Notes: a model not told the origin generated them from the sequence alone. A stretch of DNA of 5,845 bases from F1-20-MAGs119 sp041164425 (GCA_041164425.1 JBEAPO010000071.1:1-5845), one strand, 5' to 3'; positions 1-5,845 are shown, numbered from the stretch's first letter. Numbers and translations: made by a program.

Positions 1-2
1 AA

Positions 3-941
3 GCGAACTTCTTCGTGAGAATCATGGATGCATGGAACGGAGTCCTCGCGCCGAGTCCCGTCGTCTTCGTGCTCGTGTCGGGAATCAGTTGTTCGCTTCT
101 CGCCTCCGCCAACTTCGATCGCTGGATCCTCGTACGGCGCGGCGTGCTCCTCTTGGCACTCGGGACGATGTTCGAATGGGTGTGGAACGGAACGATTCTC
201 CCCTACTTCGGCATCTACTTTCTTCTCGCGGCCGGGATCGTCACGTGGTCGAAACGCCACATCGTTACGCTCGCAATCATCTGCACCACATTCGCGGCGG
301 GGCTGTCGATGTGGCGTTTCTTCCGGGAACGCGACCTCCGTTCGACATCGTGGTTGAGTCCCTCCCAACCCGATTCGCCGCGCAACTTCGTCTTTCGCTA
401 CTTCCTCGACTACACGCACCCGGTGTTCCCGTGGTTCGTCTTCTTCTGTGTCGGCCTGCTCGTCGGCAGATCACTGCCGTGGTTCTTCGCCAACCGCCGG
501 CGACTGGTCGGCCCACTCATCGTTGCGGTGGCGGTCGTCTACGCGATCAGTACCGCCGTACGGCGCGGCACCGACGGAGCGTGGCAACAATTCACCAGCA
601 CCGACCCGTTCGAGCGGGGCATTCTCGCGACGGTCGGCGTCACGCTTTCGGCGCTGGTCGTGGTCATCGTCGTGTCGTGGATCGTCGAGGCATTTCCCAC
701 GTCGCCGATCACCGACCTTTTCGTTCGCGCGGGACGCATTTCCCTCACGCTCTACGTCGCACACGGTCTGGCCTACAACTTGGTCGTCAACATACTCGGG
801 TGGGTTCGCCCCACCGGCCTCGACGCTGCACTCGGACTCGCGGCGTTCATGTGGGTTTTCCTCGTCGCGTTCGGCGCATGGTGGGACCGCTTCATTGGAC
901 GCGGCCCACTCGAACGACTGTTGCGCGGATTCGGCGGCTGA
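3..941 (+). CDS. DUF418 / heparan-alpha-glucosaminide N-acetyltransferase-like membrane protein, 5'-truncated
   Basis: The frame is open to the left edge, so the true start and probably the first membrane helix lie outside; a GTG at 15 and an ATG at 24 are internal candidates I do not favour. Counting from the GTG, about eight hydrophobic segments are visible, near residues 14-31, 40-56, 60-77, 83-101, 138-153, 163-181, 203-224 and 241-263, with a last one near 272-291. The segment APSPVVFVLVSGIS resembles the second-helix region of DUF1624-type proteins, and YFGIYFLLAAGI resembles their next conserved helix. The end, with GRISLTLYVAHG (241-251) and GPLERLLR (297-304), resembles the C-terminus of DUF418 proteins. 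These families are inner-membrane proteins thought to move acyl groups onto sugars or cell-envelope molecules; the substrate here is unknown. It converges on the ROK kinase gene with a 14-bp gap. Membrane location is secure, the family call moderate. Confidence 0.7.
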   Translation, partial: ANFFVRIMDAWNGVLAPSPVVFVLVSGISCSLLASANFDRWILVRRGVLLLALGTMFEWVWNGTILPYFGIYFLLAAGIVTWSKRHIVTLAIICTTFAAGLSMWRFFRERDLRSTSWLSPSQPDSPRNFVFRYFLDYTHPVFPWFVFFCVGLLVGRSLPWFFANRRRLVGPLIVAVAVVYAISTAVRRGTDGAWQQFTSTDPFERGILATVGVTLSALVVVIVVSWIVEAFPTSPITDLFVRAGRISLTLYVAHGLAYNLVVNILGWVRPTGLDAALGLAAFMWVFLVAFGAWWDRFIGRGPLERLLRGFGG

Positions 942-944
942 CGA

Positions 945-954
945 TTCGTACGAA
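945..954. repeat. 10-bp perfect palindrome between convergent genes
   Basis: TTCGTACGAA is its own reverse complement and fills most of the 14-bp gap between the stop codons of the membrane-protein gene (TGA 939-941) and the ROK kinase gene (TCA 956-958 on the plus strand). Flanking GAT and ATC extend the symmetry imperfectly, with one extra A. As RNA it could form only a 3-bp stem with a 4-base loop, so it would be a weak terminator; it may also be chance or a protein-binding site. Confidence 0.3.
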
Positions 955-955
955 A

Positions 956-1840
956 TCAGGCGCGCTGGCGATTGAGACCACGCAACCCGACGGCAGCGGC
1001 GCCGATCAAGGAACCGTCGTCACCGAGACGCGCAGGCACGATGCGCGCGCCTTTCGAATGATCGAGACAACACAGATCGTCGAGCGTGGCCTGCGCCGCC
1101 TGGAAAAACGGTGCGCCGAAACCCAGCGCGACGCTGCCGCCGACGACGGCAAGTTTCAAGTCGAGAAGGTTGCACACCGAGGCGATACCGCGACCGACCA
1201 ATCGACCCGTGCGCTGGATGGTCTCGTACGTCGGCTGGGTTGGCGGCCGACCGGTGATGGCCTCGATCGACGGGCCCGAGGCCTCGGCTTCGAGACATCC
1301 CCGCGCACCGCAGGCACATCGCCGCCCACCCGGCTCGACGATGACATGGCCGATGTGGCCCGCGTTTCCGCCCTCGCCATCCAGCAACTTGCCGTTGAGC
1401 ACGATGCCTCCGCCCACACCCGTCGACACCACCATGGCGAGGAAGTTGTCGTGTCCTCGCGCCGCACCCTTCCAGCCCTCGCCGAGGGCCAACGCCTTGG
1501 CATCACCGTCGCCGAACACCGGAAGACCCGTGAAGTCACGAAGCCGTGGCGCCAACGGAAAGTCACGCCAGCACGCGATGTTGAGCGGCGACACGAGCTC
1601 GACGTTCGGGTGGTTCGGCCCGGCGGCACCCACACCAACTGCGATCGGATGTGCACCGTGTTGCCCACGTGCACGCACCAACATCTCGGACACGAGCCCA
1701 CAGAGATCGGAGAACAAGCCTTCGTCGGTTTGCGCGGAGTTGACACGACACCGCGTACGGTCGATGATCGTCCCGTCGGTCGTGACAAGACCGGCGGCGA
1801 ACTTCGTGCCTCCGATGTCGATTGCCACGATGACGTCCAT
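956..1840 (-). CDS. ROK-family sugar kinase (glucokinase-like)
   Basis: A 294-residue protein of normal ROK length, expected to phosphorylate a free hexose or N-acetyl-hexosamine with ATP in the cytoplasm. The N-terminal phosphate-binding motif DIGGTK is at 8-13. The catalytic aspartate is probably D113 in GDGDAKALALGE, where many ROK kinases have NDAN. The second glycine-rich ATP-site segment STGVGGGI is at 139-146. The zinc site is complete: GHIGH (161-165, H165 as ligand) followed by CACGARGC (C175, C177, C182) and LEAEASG. A late glycine-rich stretch VVGGSVALGFG is at 232-242. The start ATG at 1840 places DIGGTK eight residues in, as usual; the frame stays open upstream but that extension is arginine-rich and overlaps ung. 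No Shine-Dalgarno sequence precedes the ATG. It is divergent from ung and convergent with the membrane-protein gene, so it appears to be monocistronic. Substrate cannot be told from sequence; a ROK repressor is excluded because there is no N-terminal DNA-binding domain. Confidence 0.92.
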   Translation of the reverse strand: MDVIVAIDIGGTKFAAGLVTTDGTIIDRTRCRVNSAQTDEGLFSDLCGLVSEMLVRARGQHGAHPIAVGVGAAGPNHPNVELVSPLNIACWRDFPLAPRLRDFTGLPVFGDGDAKALALGEGWKGAARGHDNFLAMVVSTGVGGGIVLNGKLLDGEGGNAGHIGHVIVEPGGRRCACGARGCLEAEASGPSIEAITGRPPTQPTYETIQRTGRLVGRGIASVCNLLDLKLAVVGGSVALGFGAPFFQAAQATLDDLCCLDHSKGARIVPARLGDDGSLIGAAAVGLRGLNRQRA

Positions 1841-1878
1841 GAGGAAATATTTTCTATCACCGTGATCCTGCTGCGACC
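1841..1878. promoter_or_regulatory. Divergent ROK kinase / ung promoter region
   Basis: These 38 bp are the whole space between two divergent start codons. The part next to the kinase (about 1845-1857) is strikingly A/T-rich for this sequence. On the minus strand a TAGAAA hexamer (1856-1851) lies 10 nt from the kinase ATG and could be a -10 box giving a very short or absent leader. On the plus strand TATTTT (1848-1853) or TATCAC (1855-1860) could serve ung. Neither gene has a visible ribosome binding site. No clear -35 box is seen, so exact elements are uncertain. Confidence 0.4.
1856..1866. repeat. Small inverted repeat, possible operator
   Basis: ATCAC-C-GTGAT is a perfect 5-bp inverted repeat around one central base. 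It sits in the divergent promoter gap and overlaps the candidate -10 hexamers of both genes, the position expected for a repressor site. It is short enough to occur by chance; no further symmetric bases flank it. Confidence 0.3.
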
Positions 1879-2559
1879 ATGACCACCGACTGGAATCCGA
1901 TACTCCGCGGAGAGTTCGAAAAGCCCTATTGGAAGGAACTCCAGACGTTCGTCGCCGACGAACGACGACGAACAACCGTCTACCCACCGCACGACGAGGT
2001 TTTTCGGGCGCTCCACGTCACGACGTTCGTCGGTACACGTGTCGTCATCCTCGGCCAGGATCCGTACCACGGTGTCGGCCAGGCCCACGGTCTGTGCTTT
2101 TCGGTCAACCGCGGCGTGGCGATTCCACCGAGCCTCGTCAACATCTTCAAGGAACTGCGATCCGACCTCGGCCTCACGCCACCGGCGCACGGCTTTCTGG
2201 AACCGTGGGCACGCCAGGGAGTACTCATGTTGAACGCCACGTTGACGGTTCGCGCCAACGCCGCCGCGTCACACCAGGGCAAGGGATGGGAGACGTTCAC
2301 CGATCGCGTCATCGCCGAAGTCGCCGCCAAGGGCGACCACGTCGTTTTCATTCTCTGGGGCGCCTACGCGCGCAAGAAGAAAGCGCTGATTCTCGGCATC
2401 GCGGGCGACTCGCGGCACACCATCATCGAATCGGCACATCCATCACCATTGTCGGCGAACAACGGATTCTTCGGCAGCAAACCCTTCTCGCGCGCGAATG
2501 CCGCGCTCGTCGCCCACGACCAGACGCCCATCGACTGGGCGCTGCCCTCCGGTGACTGA
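1879..2559 (+). CDS. ung: Uracil-DNA glycosylase, family 1
   Basis: Removes uracil from DNA, arising from cytosine deamination or dUTP incorporation, as the first step of base-excision repair in the cytoplasm. At 226 residues it is the usual bacterial Ung length. All family-1 motifs are present: the water-activating loop GQDPYHG (59-65, catalytic D61), F74 in GLCFSV that stacks on uracil, the uracil-reading asparagine N119 in LMLNA, and the DNA-intercalation loop HPSPLS (H187 catalytic, L191 the wedge residue). FILWGAYARKK (157-167) and GFFGSKPFSRAN (196-207) are also typical. ATG 1879 is chosen because the N-terminus then begins with the family-like segment WNPILRGEF; no Shine-Dalgarno sequence precedes it. 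It is divergent from the ROK kinase gene and is followed 45 bp later by the SRPBCC gene in the same direction, so it may lead an operon, though its repair function is unrelated to the next genes. Confidence 0.97.
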   Translation: MTTDWNPILRGEFEKPYWKELQTFVADERRRTTVYPPHDEVFRALHVTTFVGTRVVILGQDPYHGVGQAHGLCFSVNRGVAIPPSLVNIFKELRSDLGLTPPAHGFLEPWARQGVLMLNATLTVRANAAASHQGKGWETFTDRVIAEVAAKGDHVVFILWGAYARKKKALILGIAGDSRHTIIESAHPSPLSANNGFFGSKPFSRANAALVAHDQTPIDWALPSGD

Positions 2560-2581
2560 TCCAGCCAAGCGACTCCGGCGA

Positions 2582-2618
2582 ATGGGTTCGGTAAGTTGTG
2601 GTTCATGGGTTCGGTCAG
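2582..2618 (+). repeat. Near-perfect 14-bp direct repeat duplicating a start-codon region
   Basis: ATGGGTTCGGTAAG at 2582-2595 is repeated as ATGGGTTCGGTCAG at 2605-2618, 13 of 14 bases identical, with a period of 23 bp. The second copy holds the ATG and first codons of the SRPBCC gene. Because 23 is not a multiple of three, the ATG of the first copy opens a different frame and is a decoy start. Confidence 0.7.
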
Positions 2619-2994
2619 GCGTCACGCCGTACTGGCGGCGTCAGCCGAGAAGGTGTGGGCGTTCATCGGTCGCCCCGAGCTGCTGCACGAATGGTTCCCG
2701 ACGTCGTCGACCCGCGTCGAGGGCGACAAGCGCTGGGTGACGCTTCCGTCGGGAATCGTTTTCGAGGAGCAGATTCTCCTCGTCGACAACGACCTGCATC
2801 GATTCCAATACTCCATCATCGGCAATCCCCTGGTCACACACCACGTGGGAACCGTCGACGTCATCGCCCTCGACGATGACCGCTGCATCGTCGTGTACGG
2901 CACCGACATCGAACCCGAGGTTCTCGGGCTCGCCATCGGGGCAGCCGCTGGTGAAGGACTTCGCAACCTGCAGGAAAGGTTCGGAAAGGGCTGA
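2605..2994 (+). CDS. SRPBCC / START-like small ligand-binding protein
   Basis: A 129-residue soluble protein with the layout of the SRPBCC (Bet v 1/START-like, polyketide cyclase type) helix-grip fold: a first beta strand, then AEKVWAFIGRPELLHEWFP (14-32), the usual strand-helix opening of this family, then alternating strands such as GIVFEEQILLVDN and RCIVVYGTDIE, and a long C-terminal helix (about 106-127, ending ERFGKG). Such proteins enclose a hydrophobic pocket that binds lipids, polyketides or aromatic compounds; some are enzymes, many are uncharacterised. I chose ATG 2605 over an in-frame TTG at 2596 because the family N-terminus fits directly. Neither has a strong ribosome binding site. 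It is a little shorter than the usual 140-150 residues but looks intact. Its stop lies 2 bp before the sulfatase ATG, so the two are surely co-transcribed and probably functionally linked, for example in handling a hydrophobic substrate or product. That link is inference. Confidence 0.82.
   Translation: MGSVRRHAVLAASAEKVWAFIGRPELLHEWFPTSSTRVEGDKRWVTLPSGIVFEEQILLVDNDLHRFQYSIIGNPLVTHHVGTVDVIALDDDRCIVVYGTDIEPEVLGLAIGAAAGEGLRNLQERFGKG
2983..2990 (+). promoter_or_regulatory. Ribosome binding site of the sulfatase gene
   Basis: GGAAAGGG ends 6 nt before the ATG at 2997. It lies inside the last codons of the SRPBCC gene and is the only convincing Shine-Dalgarno sequence in the window. It supports the chosen sulfatase start and translation from an internal position of a polycistronic message. 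Confidence 0.65.
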
Positions 2995-2996
2995 CC

Positions 2997-4568
2997 ATGC
3001 CACGCAGGATTCTCTTCGTCACCACCGACCAGCAGCGCTACGACGGGCTCGGCTGCAACGGCGGTCTCGTGGCACGTACCCCGGTCATCGATTCCATCGC
3101 GCGTGAGGGAATCCGCTACACGCGCGCGATTCCGTCGAACGTCGTTTGCATGCCTTCGCGATCGACGATGCTCACCGGCCAGCACGTCGCCACACACGGC
3201 GTGTGGATGAACGGTGTTCCCCTGCCCGTCGACGCACCGAGCATCGCCATGGACCTGTGGCGGAACGGTTGGCGCACCGCGCTCATCGGCAAGGCACACT
3301 TCGAACCGTTTCTCGACCCGTTCGCACTCTTCACCGAGAACTCGCTCGCGACCCTCGGCGAAGAGACGCTGTACCGCGAAACTGCCGACGGCCGACGCGA
3401 ACCGCACCGCGGCTTCGAGCACATGGAACTCGCCACCCACAACGGCATGGGGCCGCTTCACTACGCGAAATGGCTGCGCGAGAATCATCCCGAGGCCATC
3501 GGAATGCTCTACCCGATCCTCAATGCGCAGTTGCAGGTGAACGAAGCGGGTGGTGGCGACACGGGGGCACCACAGGTGAAACACAACCCGATGCCACGCG
3601 AGTGGTACCACACCGATTGGGTGGCGGATCGCGCGGCGGCATGGCTCGACTCGCAAAGCGACTCCGACGACTGGTTCTGCTGGGTCAGTTTTCCCGACCC
3701 ACACCACGCGTGGGACCCGCCGATATCGGAACTGCATCGCGTCGACTGGCGACAACTCGACCTGCCCGCCGGATGGGTCGATGATCCGATCGAACGCGAA
3801 CGCATCCTCGCCGGCAAACCGGCGCAGTGGCTGGGTTGGTATCACGGCACGTTCGTGTCGAATTACGAGGCACCCGCGAAATGGGTGCCCGAGACACTCA
3901 CGGCCGACCAGGTACGCGAGGTCAATGCGATGGTGCACATCCAGAACGAGCTCATCGACGAGGCGTTGGGGCGCATCATCGCCTTGTTGCGAGCCAAGGG
4001 TTGGTACGACGACGTCGACGTGGTGTTCACCACTGATCACGGCGAATTCCAGGGCGACTTCGGATTGCTTTTCAAGGGTCCGTACCACGTCGATTCCCTG
4101 ATGCGCCTCCCGCTCGTGTGGCGACCGGCGCCGTCGCGCACCATCGTCACTCCCGCCACGGTCGACACTCCCGTCGGACTCGTTTCACTCGCGGCGACGT
4201 TCGCCGACATCGCGGGCCTGCCGCGCCCCGATTACACCGAGGCAGCGCGGCTGCCGGTCGACGATGCCGAAGCAGCGGGACTCGGACACGAACGCGTGCT
4301 CACCGAATGGGACAGCGTGCTCTTCGGCAAAATTGTTTCTTTGCGCACGATCACGCGCGGTACGTGGGTGTGCACCGCGACTCTTCCGGGCAGCGTGCAC
4401 GACGGCAACGATGGCGAGCTGTACGACTTGCGCAACGACCCGTTGCAGCACGTGAACCTGTGGCACGACTCGGCGCACCGCGCGGTGCGCGACGACCTGC
4501 TCGATGACATGTGGAAGAACCTGCCCACCACGTCGTCTTCACGACGCGAGTGCGACGCGCCGGTGTGA
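2997..4568 (+). CDS. Formylglycine-dependent sulfatase / phosphonate monoester hydrolase-like enzyme
   Basis: A 523-residue member of the alkaline-phosphatase-superfamily sulfatases, hydrolysing a sulfate or phosphonate/phosphate ester. The signature CMPSRSTMLTG is at 51-61; C51 would be converted to formylglycine, which attacks the ester, and the CxPSR form is that recognised by formylglycine-generating enzyme. D11 and Q12 in TTDQQRYD, with D347 and H348 in FTTDHGE, form the expected metal site. GKAHF (99-103) supplies K99 and H101, DPHH (234-237) another active-site histidine, and K360 in LLFKGPYHVDS a further substrate contact. The D-Q and D-H pairs match the choline sulfatase / phosphonate monoester hydrolase branch more than classic secreted arylsulfatases. 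There is no signal peptide or membrane segment, so it should act in the cytoplasm on an imported or internal substrate. It is the second gene of a pair with the SRPBCC protein and converges on the oxidoreductase gene with an 11-bp gap that holds no obvious terminator. Family is certain; substrate is unknown. Confidence 0.93.
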   Translation: MPRRILFVTTDQQRYDGLGCNGGLVARTPVIDSIAREGIRYTRAIPSNVVCMPSRSTMLTGQHVATHGVWMNGVPLPVDAPSIAMDLWRNGWRTALIGKAHFEPFLDPFALFTENSLATLGEETLYRETADGRREPHRGFEHMELATHNGMGPLHYAKWLRENHPEAIGMLYPILNAQLQVNEAGGGDTGAPQVKHNPMPREWYHTDWVADRAAAWLDSQSDSDDWFCWVSFPDPHHAWDPPISELHRVDWRQLDLPAGWVDDPIERERILAGKPAQWLGWYHGTFVSNYEAPAKWVPETLTADQVREVNAMVHIQNELIDEALGRIIALLRAKGWYDDVDVVFTTDHGEFQGDFGLLFKGPYHVDSLMRLPLVWRPAPSRTIVTPATVDTPVGLVSLAATFADIAGLPRPDYTEAARLPVDDAEAAGLGHERVLTEWDSVLFGKIVSLRTITRGTWVCTATLPGSVHDGNDGELYDLRNDPLQHVNLWHDSAHRAVRDDLLDDMWKNLPTTSSSRRECDAPV

Positions 4569-4579
4569 TCGCCGCTGGT

Positions 4580-5464
4580 TCAGATCGACTTCACGAAATC
4601 CAGCGCCCGTTCCAGCATCTTGATCTGGTCGTCGACGCGGTTGACGGGGCTCATGCCCTGGAACATCCGGTTCGCCATCGTCGAAAGTGACACCCACTCA
4701 GGGTTCGTCGCCTTCCACGCCACGAGTTCGGGTCCGAGTTCAGCCTCACCGCGTTGTAGGTGCACGACGGCATCGCGCGGGAACCCGTCCCACGACCGTC
4801 CCTGTGCGGCGAGTTCCTCGCGCAGGATCTCGTTCGCCGCGTCGACGCGGGATCCCGTGTTGCCGAATATGTATCCGTCGCCCATGCGTGCCGCGCGGCG
4901 CACCGAGGCCTCGGCGGAACCGCCAAACCACACCGGAATGCTGCGCGCCGGCATCGGGGCGATACCCGCTCGATCGACACGGTGGTAGTTGCCGTCGAAG
5001 TCGACGACCTGCTTGGTCCACAGTTCGCGCATCACCTCGACTTGTTCCTCCATACGACGCGCACGGGTGCGGTACTCCATGCCGAGCGACTCGTATTCGA
5101 CGTAGTTCCAGCCCGTGCCGACACCGAGAACCAAACGACCACCGCACAAGAGGTCGAGATCAGCGGCCTGCTTTGCGAGGAGAACCGCCTGTCGTTGGGG
5201 CAGGATCACCACACCCGTCACGAGTTCGATGTCGGTCGTGAGCGCGGCGAGGTAGCTGAACAACACGATCGGCTCGTGGAACTCGTCCTGCTCGGTGTAC
5301 GGCCCCCACAACTTTGGTTCACGGTTTGCGTGCAGCGCACCCACAACGTGGTCGTAGGCGACGATTCGTTCGAAACCCATGTCGACGACCGCCTGTGTCC
5401 AGGCACGTATCGCACCCGGGTCTTTTCCGATTTCGACCGTCGGGAACACCGCTCCGTAACGCAT
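4580..5464 (-). CDS. LLM-class (luciferase-like) F420-dependent oxidoreductase
   Basis: A 294-residue single-domain TIM-barrel protein of the bacterial luciferase-like family, resembling the TIGR03619-type group common in actinobacteria. Members use F420H2 or reduced flavin to reduce or oxygenate organic compounds in the cytoplasm. Visible landmarks are the N-terminal strand MRYGAVFPT, YDHV at 37-40, the long central block from EPIVLFSYLAALT (64-76) through TGVVILPQR (83-91), KQAADLDLLCGGRLVLGVGTGWN (98-120) and the following YESLG (124-128), and the late block IPVWFGGSAEASVRRAARMGDGY (176-198) that lines the cofactor phosphate site in the family. The ATG at 5464 puts the first barrel strand at the very N-terminus, as expected. 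No Shine-Dalgarno sequence is present; a TAGTGT hexamer 6 nt upstream suggests leaderless expression. The gene is divergent from the methyltransferase gene and convergent with the sulfatase gene. Whether F420 or FMN is used, and the substrate, cannot be read from the sequence. Confidence 0.92.
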   Translation of the reverse strand: MRYGAVFPTVEIGKDPGAIRAWTQAVVDMGFERIVAYDHVVGALHANREPKLWGPYTEQDEFHEPIVLFSYLAALTTDIELVTGVVILPQRQAVLLAKQAADLDLLCGGRLVLGVGTGWNYVEYESLGMEYRTRARRMEEQVEVMRELWTKQVVDFDGNYHRVDRAGIAPMPARSIPVWFGGSAEASVRRAARMGDGYIFGNTGSRVDAANEILREELAAQGRSWDGFPRDAVVHLQRGEAELGPELVAWKATNPEWVSLSTMANRMFQGMSPVNRVDDQIKMLERALDFVKSI

Positions 5465-5470
5465 GTCGTC

Positions 5471-5476
5471 ACACTA
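5471..5476 (-). promoter_or_regulatory. Candidate -10 box for the LLM oxidoreductase gene, leaderless
   Basis: On the minus strand TAGTGT fits the actinobacterial TANNNT pattern and is followed by 6 nt (GACGAC) and then the ATG, the spacing that places transcription start at the start codon. Seventeen bases further upstream CCGACG (5499-5494) shares the GAC core of the -35 consensus. The absence of a ribosome binding site supports a leaderless message. Confidence 0.45.
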
Positions 5477-5536
5477 GGTCGCAACCCGACACTCGTCGGC
5501 AGGCGGAGAACGCCCCGCGTCTGCTACACACGTGCG

Positions 5537-5845
5537 GTGCCCACCAAAGGATTCGATGCCGCCTACTACGCCAAGTTCTACGGGCGCGGCTCGGTGCACA
5601 CGGTGGCGCAGATCGACAAGTTGGCGACCGGCATCCATTCACTCATCGCATGGTGGGGCCTCGACATCCGTTCGTTTCTCGACATCGGCGCGGGTCCGGG
5701 CTATTGGCGCGACTGGTACCGCATCAACCATCCGAAGGTGAACGTCGTGTCGACAGACGTCAGCGACTACGCCTGCGCGACGTACGGCCACAAGAAAGCC
5801 GACATCACCGCGTGGCGGCCTTCACGGCGATTCGACCTCGTCGTG
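5537..5845 (+). CDS. Class I SAM-dependent methyltransferase, 3'-truncated by window edge
   Basis: An open frame beginning GTG CCC ACC runs 103 codons to the right edge without a stop. The N-terminus MPTKGFDAAYYAKFYG is the helical lead-in common in small methyltransferases. Motif I, which binds S-adenosylmethionine, is FLDIGAGPGYWR (47-58, DIGAGPG at 49-55). STD at 72-74 ends the second strand with the acidic residue that usually contacts the ribose. ADIT (88-91) is the usual adenine-contact region, and FDLVV (99-103) is the start of the fourth strand, where the window ends. GTG 5537 is the only sensible start: no in-frame ATG, GTG or TTG occurs between it and the start of the oxidoreductase gene. 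No Shine-Dalgarno sequence is seen; TACACA (5525-5530) 6 nt upstream could be a poor -10 box. The methyl acceptor is unknown; the visible part resembles generic Methyltransf_11/25-like proteins. Confidence 0.82.
   Translation, partial: MPTKGFDAAYYAKFYGRGSVHTVAQIDKLATGIHSLIAWWGLDIRSFLDIGAGPGYWRDWYRINHPKVNVVSTDVSDYACATYGHKKADITAWRPSRRFDLVV

Noticed and set aside
32..1882. A 616-codon plus-strand open frame covering the membrane-protein gene and the antisense of the ROK kinase
   Set aside because: It overlaps two well-supported genes, its translation is dominated by arginine, histidine and threonine with no recognisable domain, and long spurious frames are common in GC-rich DNA.
1957..1973. Short GACGAAC repeat in the 5' part of ung
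   Set aside because: It encodes a run of acidic and basic residues within the protein and is explained by codon use in a GC-rich gene.
1841..1987. A 49-residue N-terminal extension of the ROK kinase from an upstream ATG
   Set aside because: It would overlap the start of ung, is arginine-rich, and ROK kinases normally have the DIGGT motif within the first ten or so residues.
1156..2190. A 344-codon minus-strand frame across the ROK kinase and ung
   Set aside because: It runs through the ung active site antisense and through the kinase in the wrong frame, and is rich in arginine and serine without any motif.
2622..4088. A 488-codon minus-strand open frame opposite the SRPBCC and sulfatase genes
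   Set aside because: It is antisense to two genes with clear family motifs, and its own translation shows no domain; a GC-bias shadow.
4566..4584. Possible terminator between the sulfatase and oxidoreductase genes, with two GATC copies
   Set aside because: The two GATC copies do not give a stable stem with the sequence between them and no U-run follows on either strand.
1..5845. A defence, mobile or biosynthetic cluster
   Set aside because: No transposase, integrase, nuclease-helicase, toxin-antitoxin, repeat array or assembly-line enzyme is present; the genes look like unrelated chromosomal genes in compact order.

Overview
The window looks like an ordinary chromosomal stretch of a GC-rich actinobacterium. 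The evidence is strong G/C preference at third codon positions, a ROK kinase with the actinobacterial-style zinc-site block, a luciferase-like oxidoreductase of the F420-using kind, and several starts with no Shine-Dalgarno sequence but -10-like hexamers close to the start codon, which fits leaderless transcription. A member of Acidimicrobiia or a related class is plausible, but this is an impression from sequence style and not a demonstrated placement.

Layout, left to right: (1) the 3' part of a multi-pass membrane protein resembling the DUF418 / heparan-alpha-glucosaminide N-acetyltransferase group (+, cut by the window edge); (2) a convergent ROK-family sugar kinase (-); (3) a 38-bp divergent spacer with an AT-rich tract and a small perfect palindrome, then family-1 uracil-DNA glycosylase ung (+); (4) a small SRPBCC/START-like protein (+) whose start region is duplicated just upstream; (5) only 2 bp later, a formylglycine-type sulfatase / phosphonate monoester hydrolase-like enzyme of 523 residues (+); (6) a convergent LLM-class flavin/F420 oxidoreductase (-); (7) a 72-bp divergent spacer and the first 103 codons of a class I SAM-dependent methyltransferase (+), cut by the right edge.

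Gene density is very high, with no non-coding stretch longer than 72 bp. The SRPBCC gene and the sulfatase gene are almost certainly co-transcribed, and ung may be the first gene of the same run. The other genes face each other or point away and need not share a pathway. I saw no tRNA, rRNA, CRISPR array, insertion sequence, phage gene or recognised defence system. The items worth checking are modest: an orphan cytosolic sulfatase paired with a lipid-binding-fold protein, two short palindromes in intergenic gaps, a duplicated start region, and a pair of apparently leaderless divergent genes.
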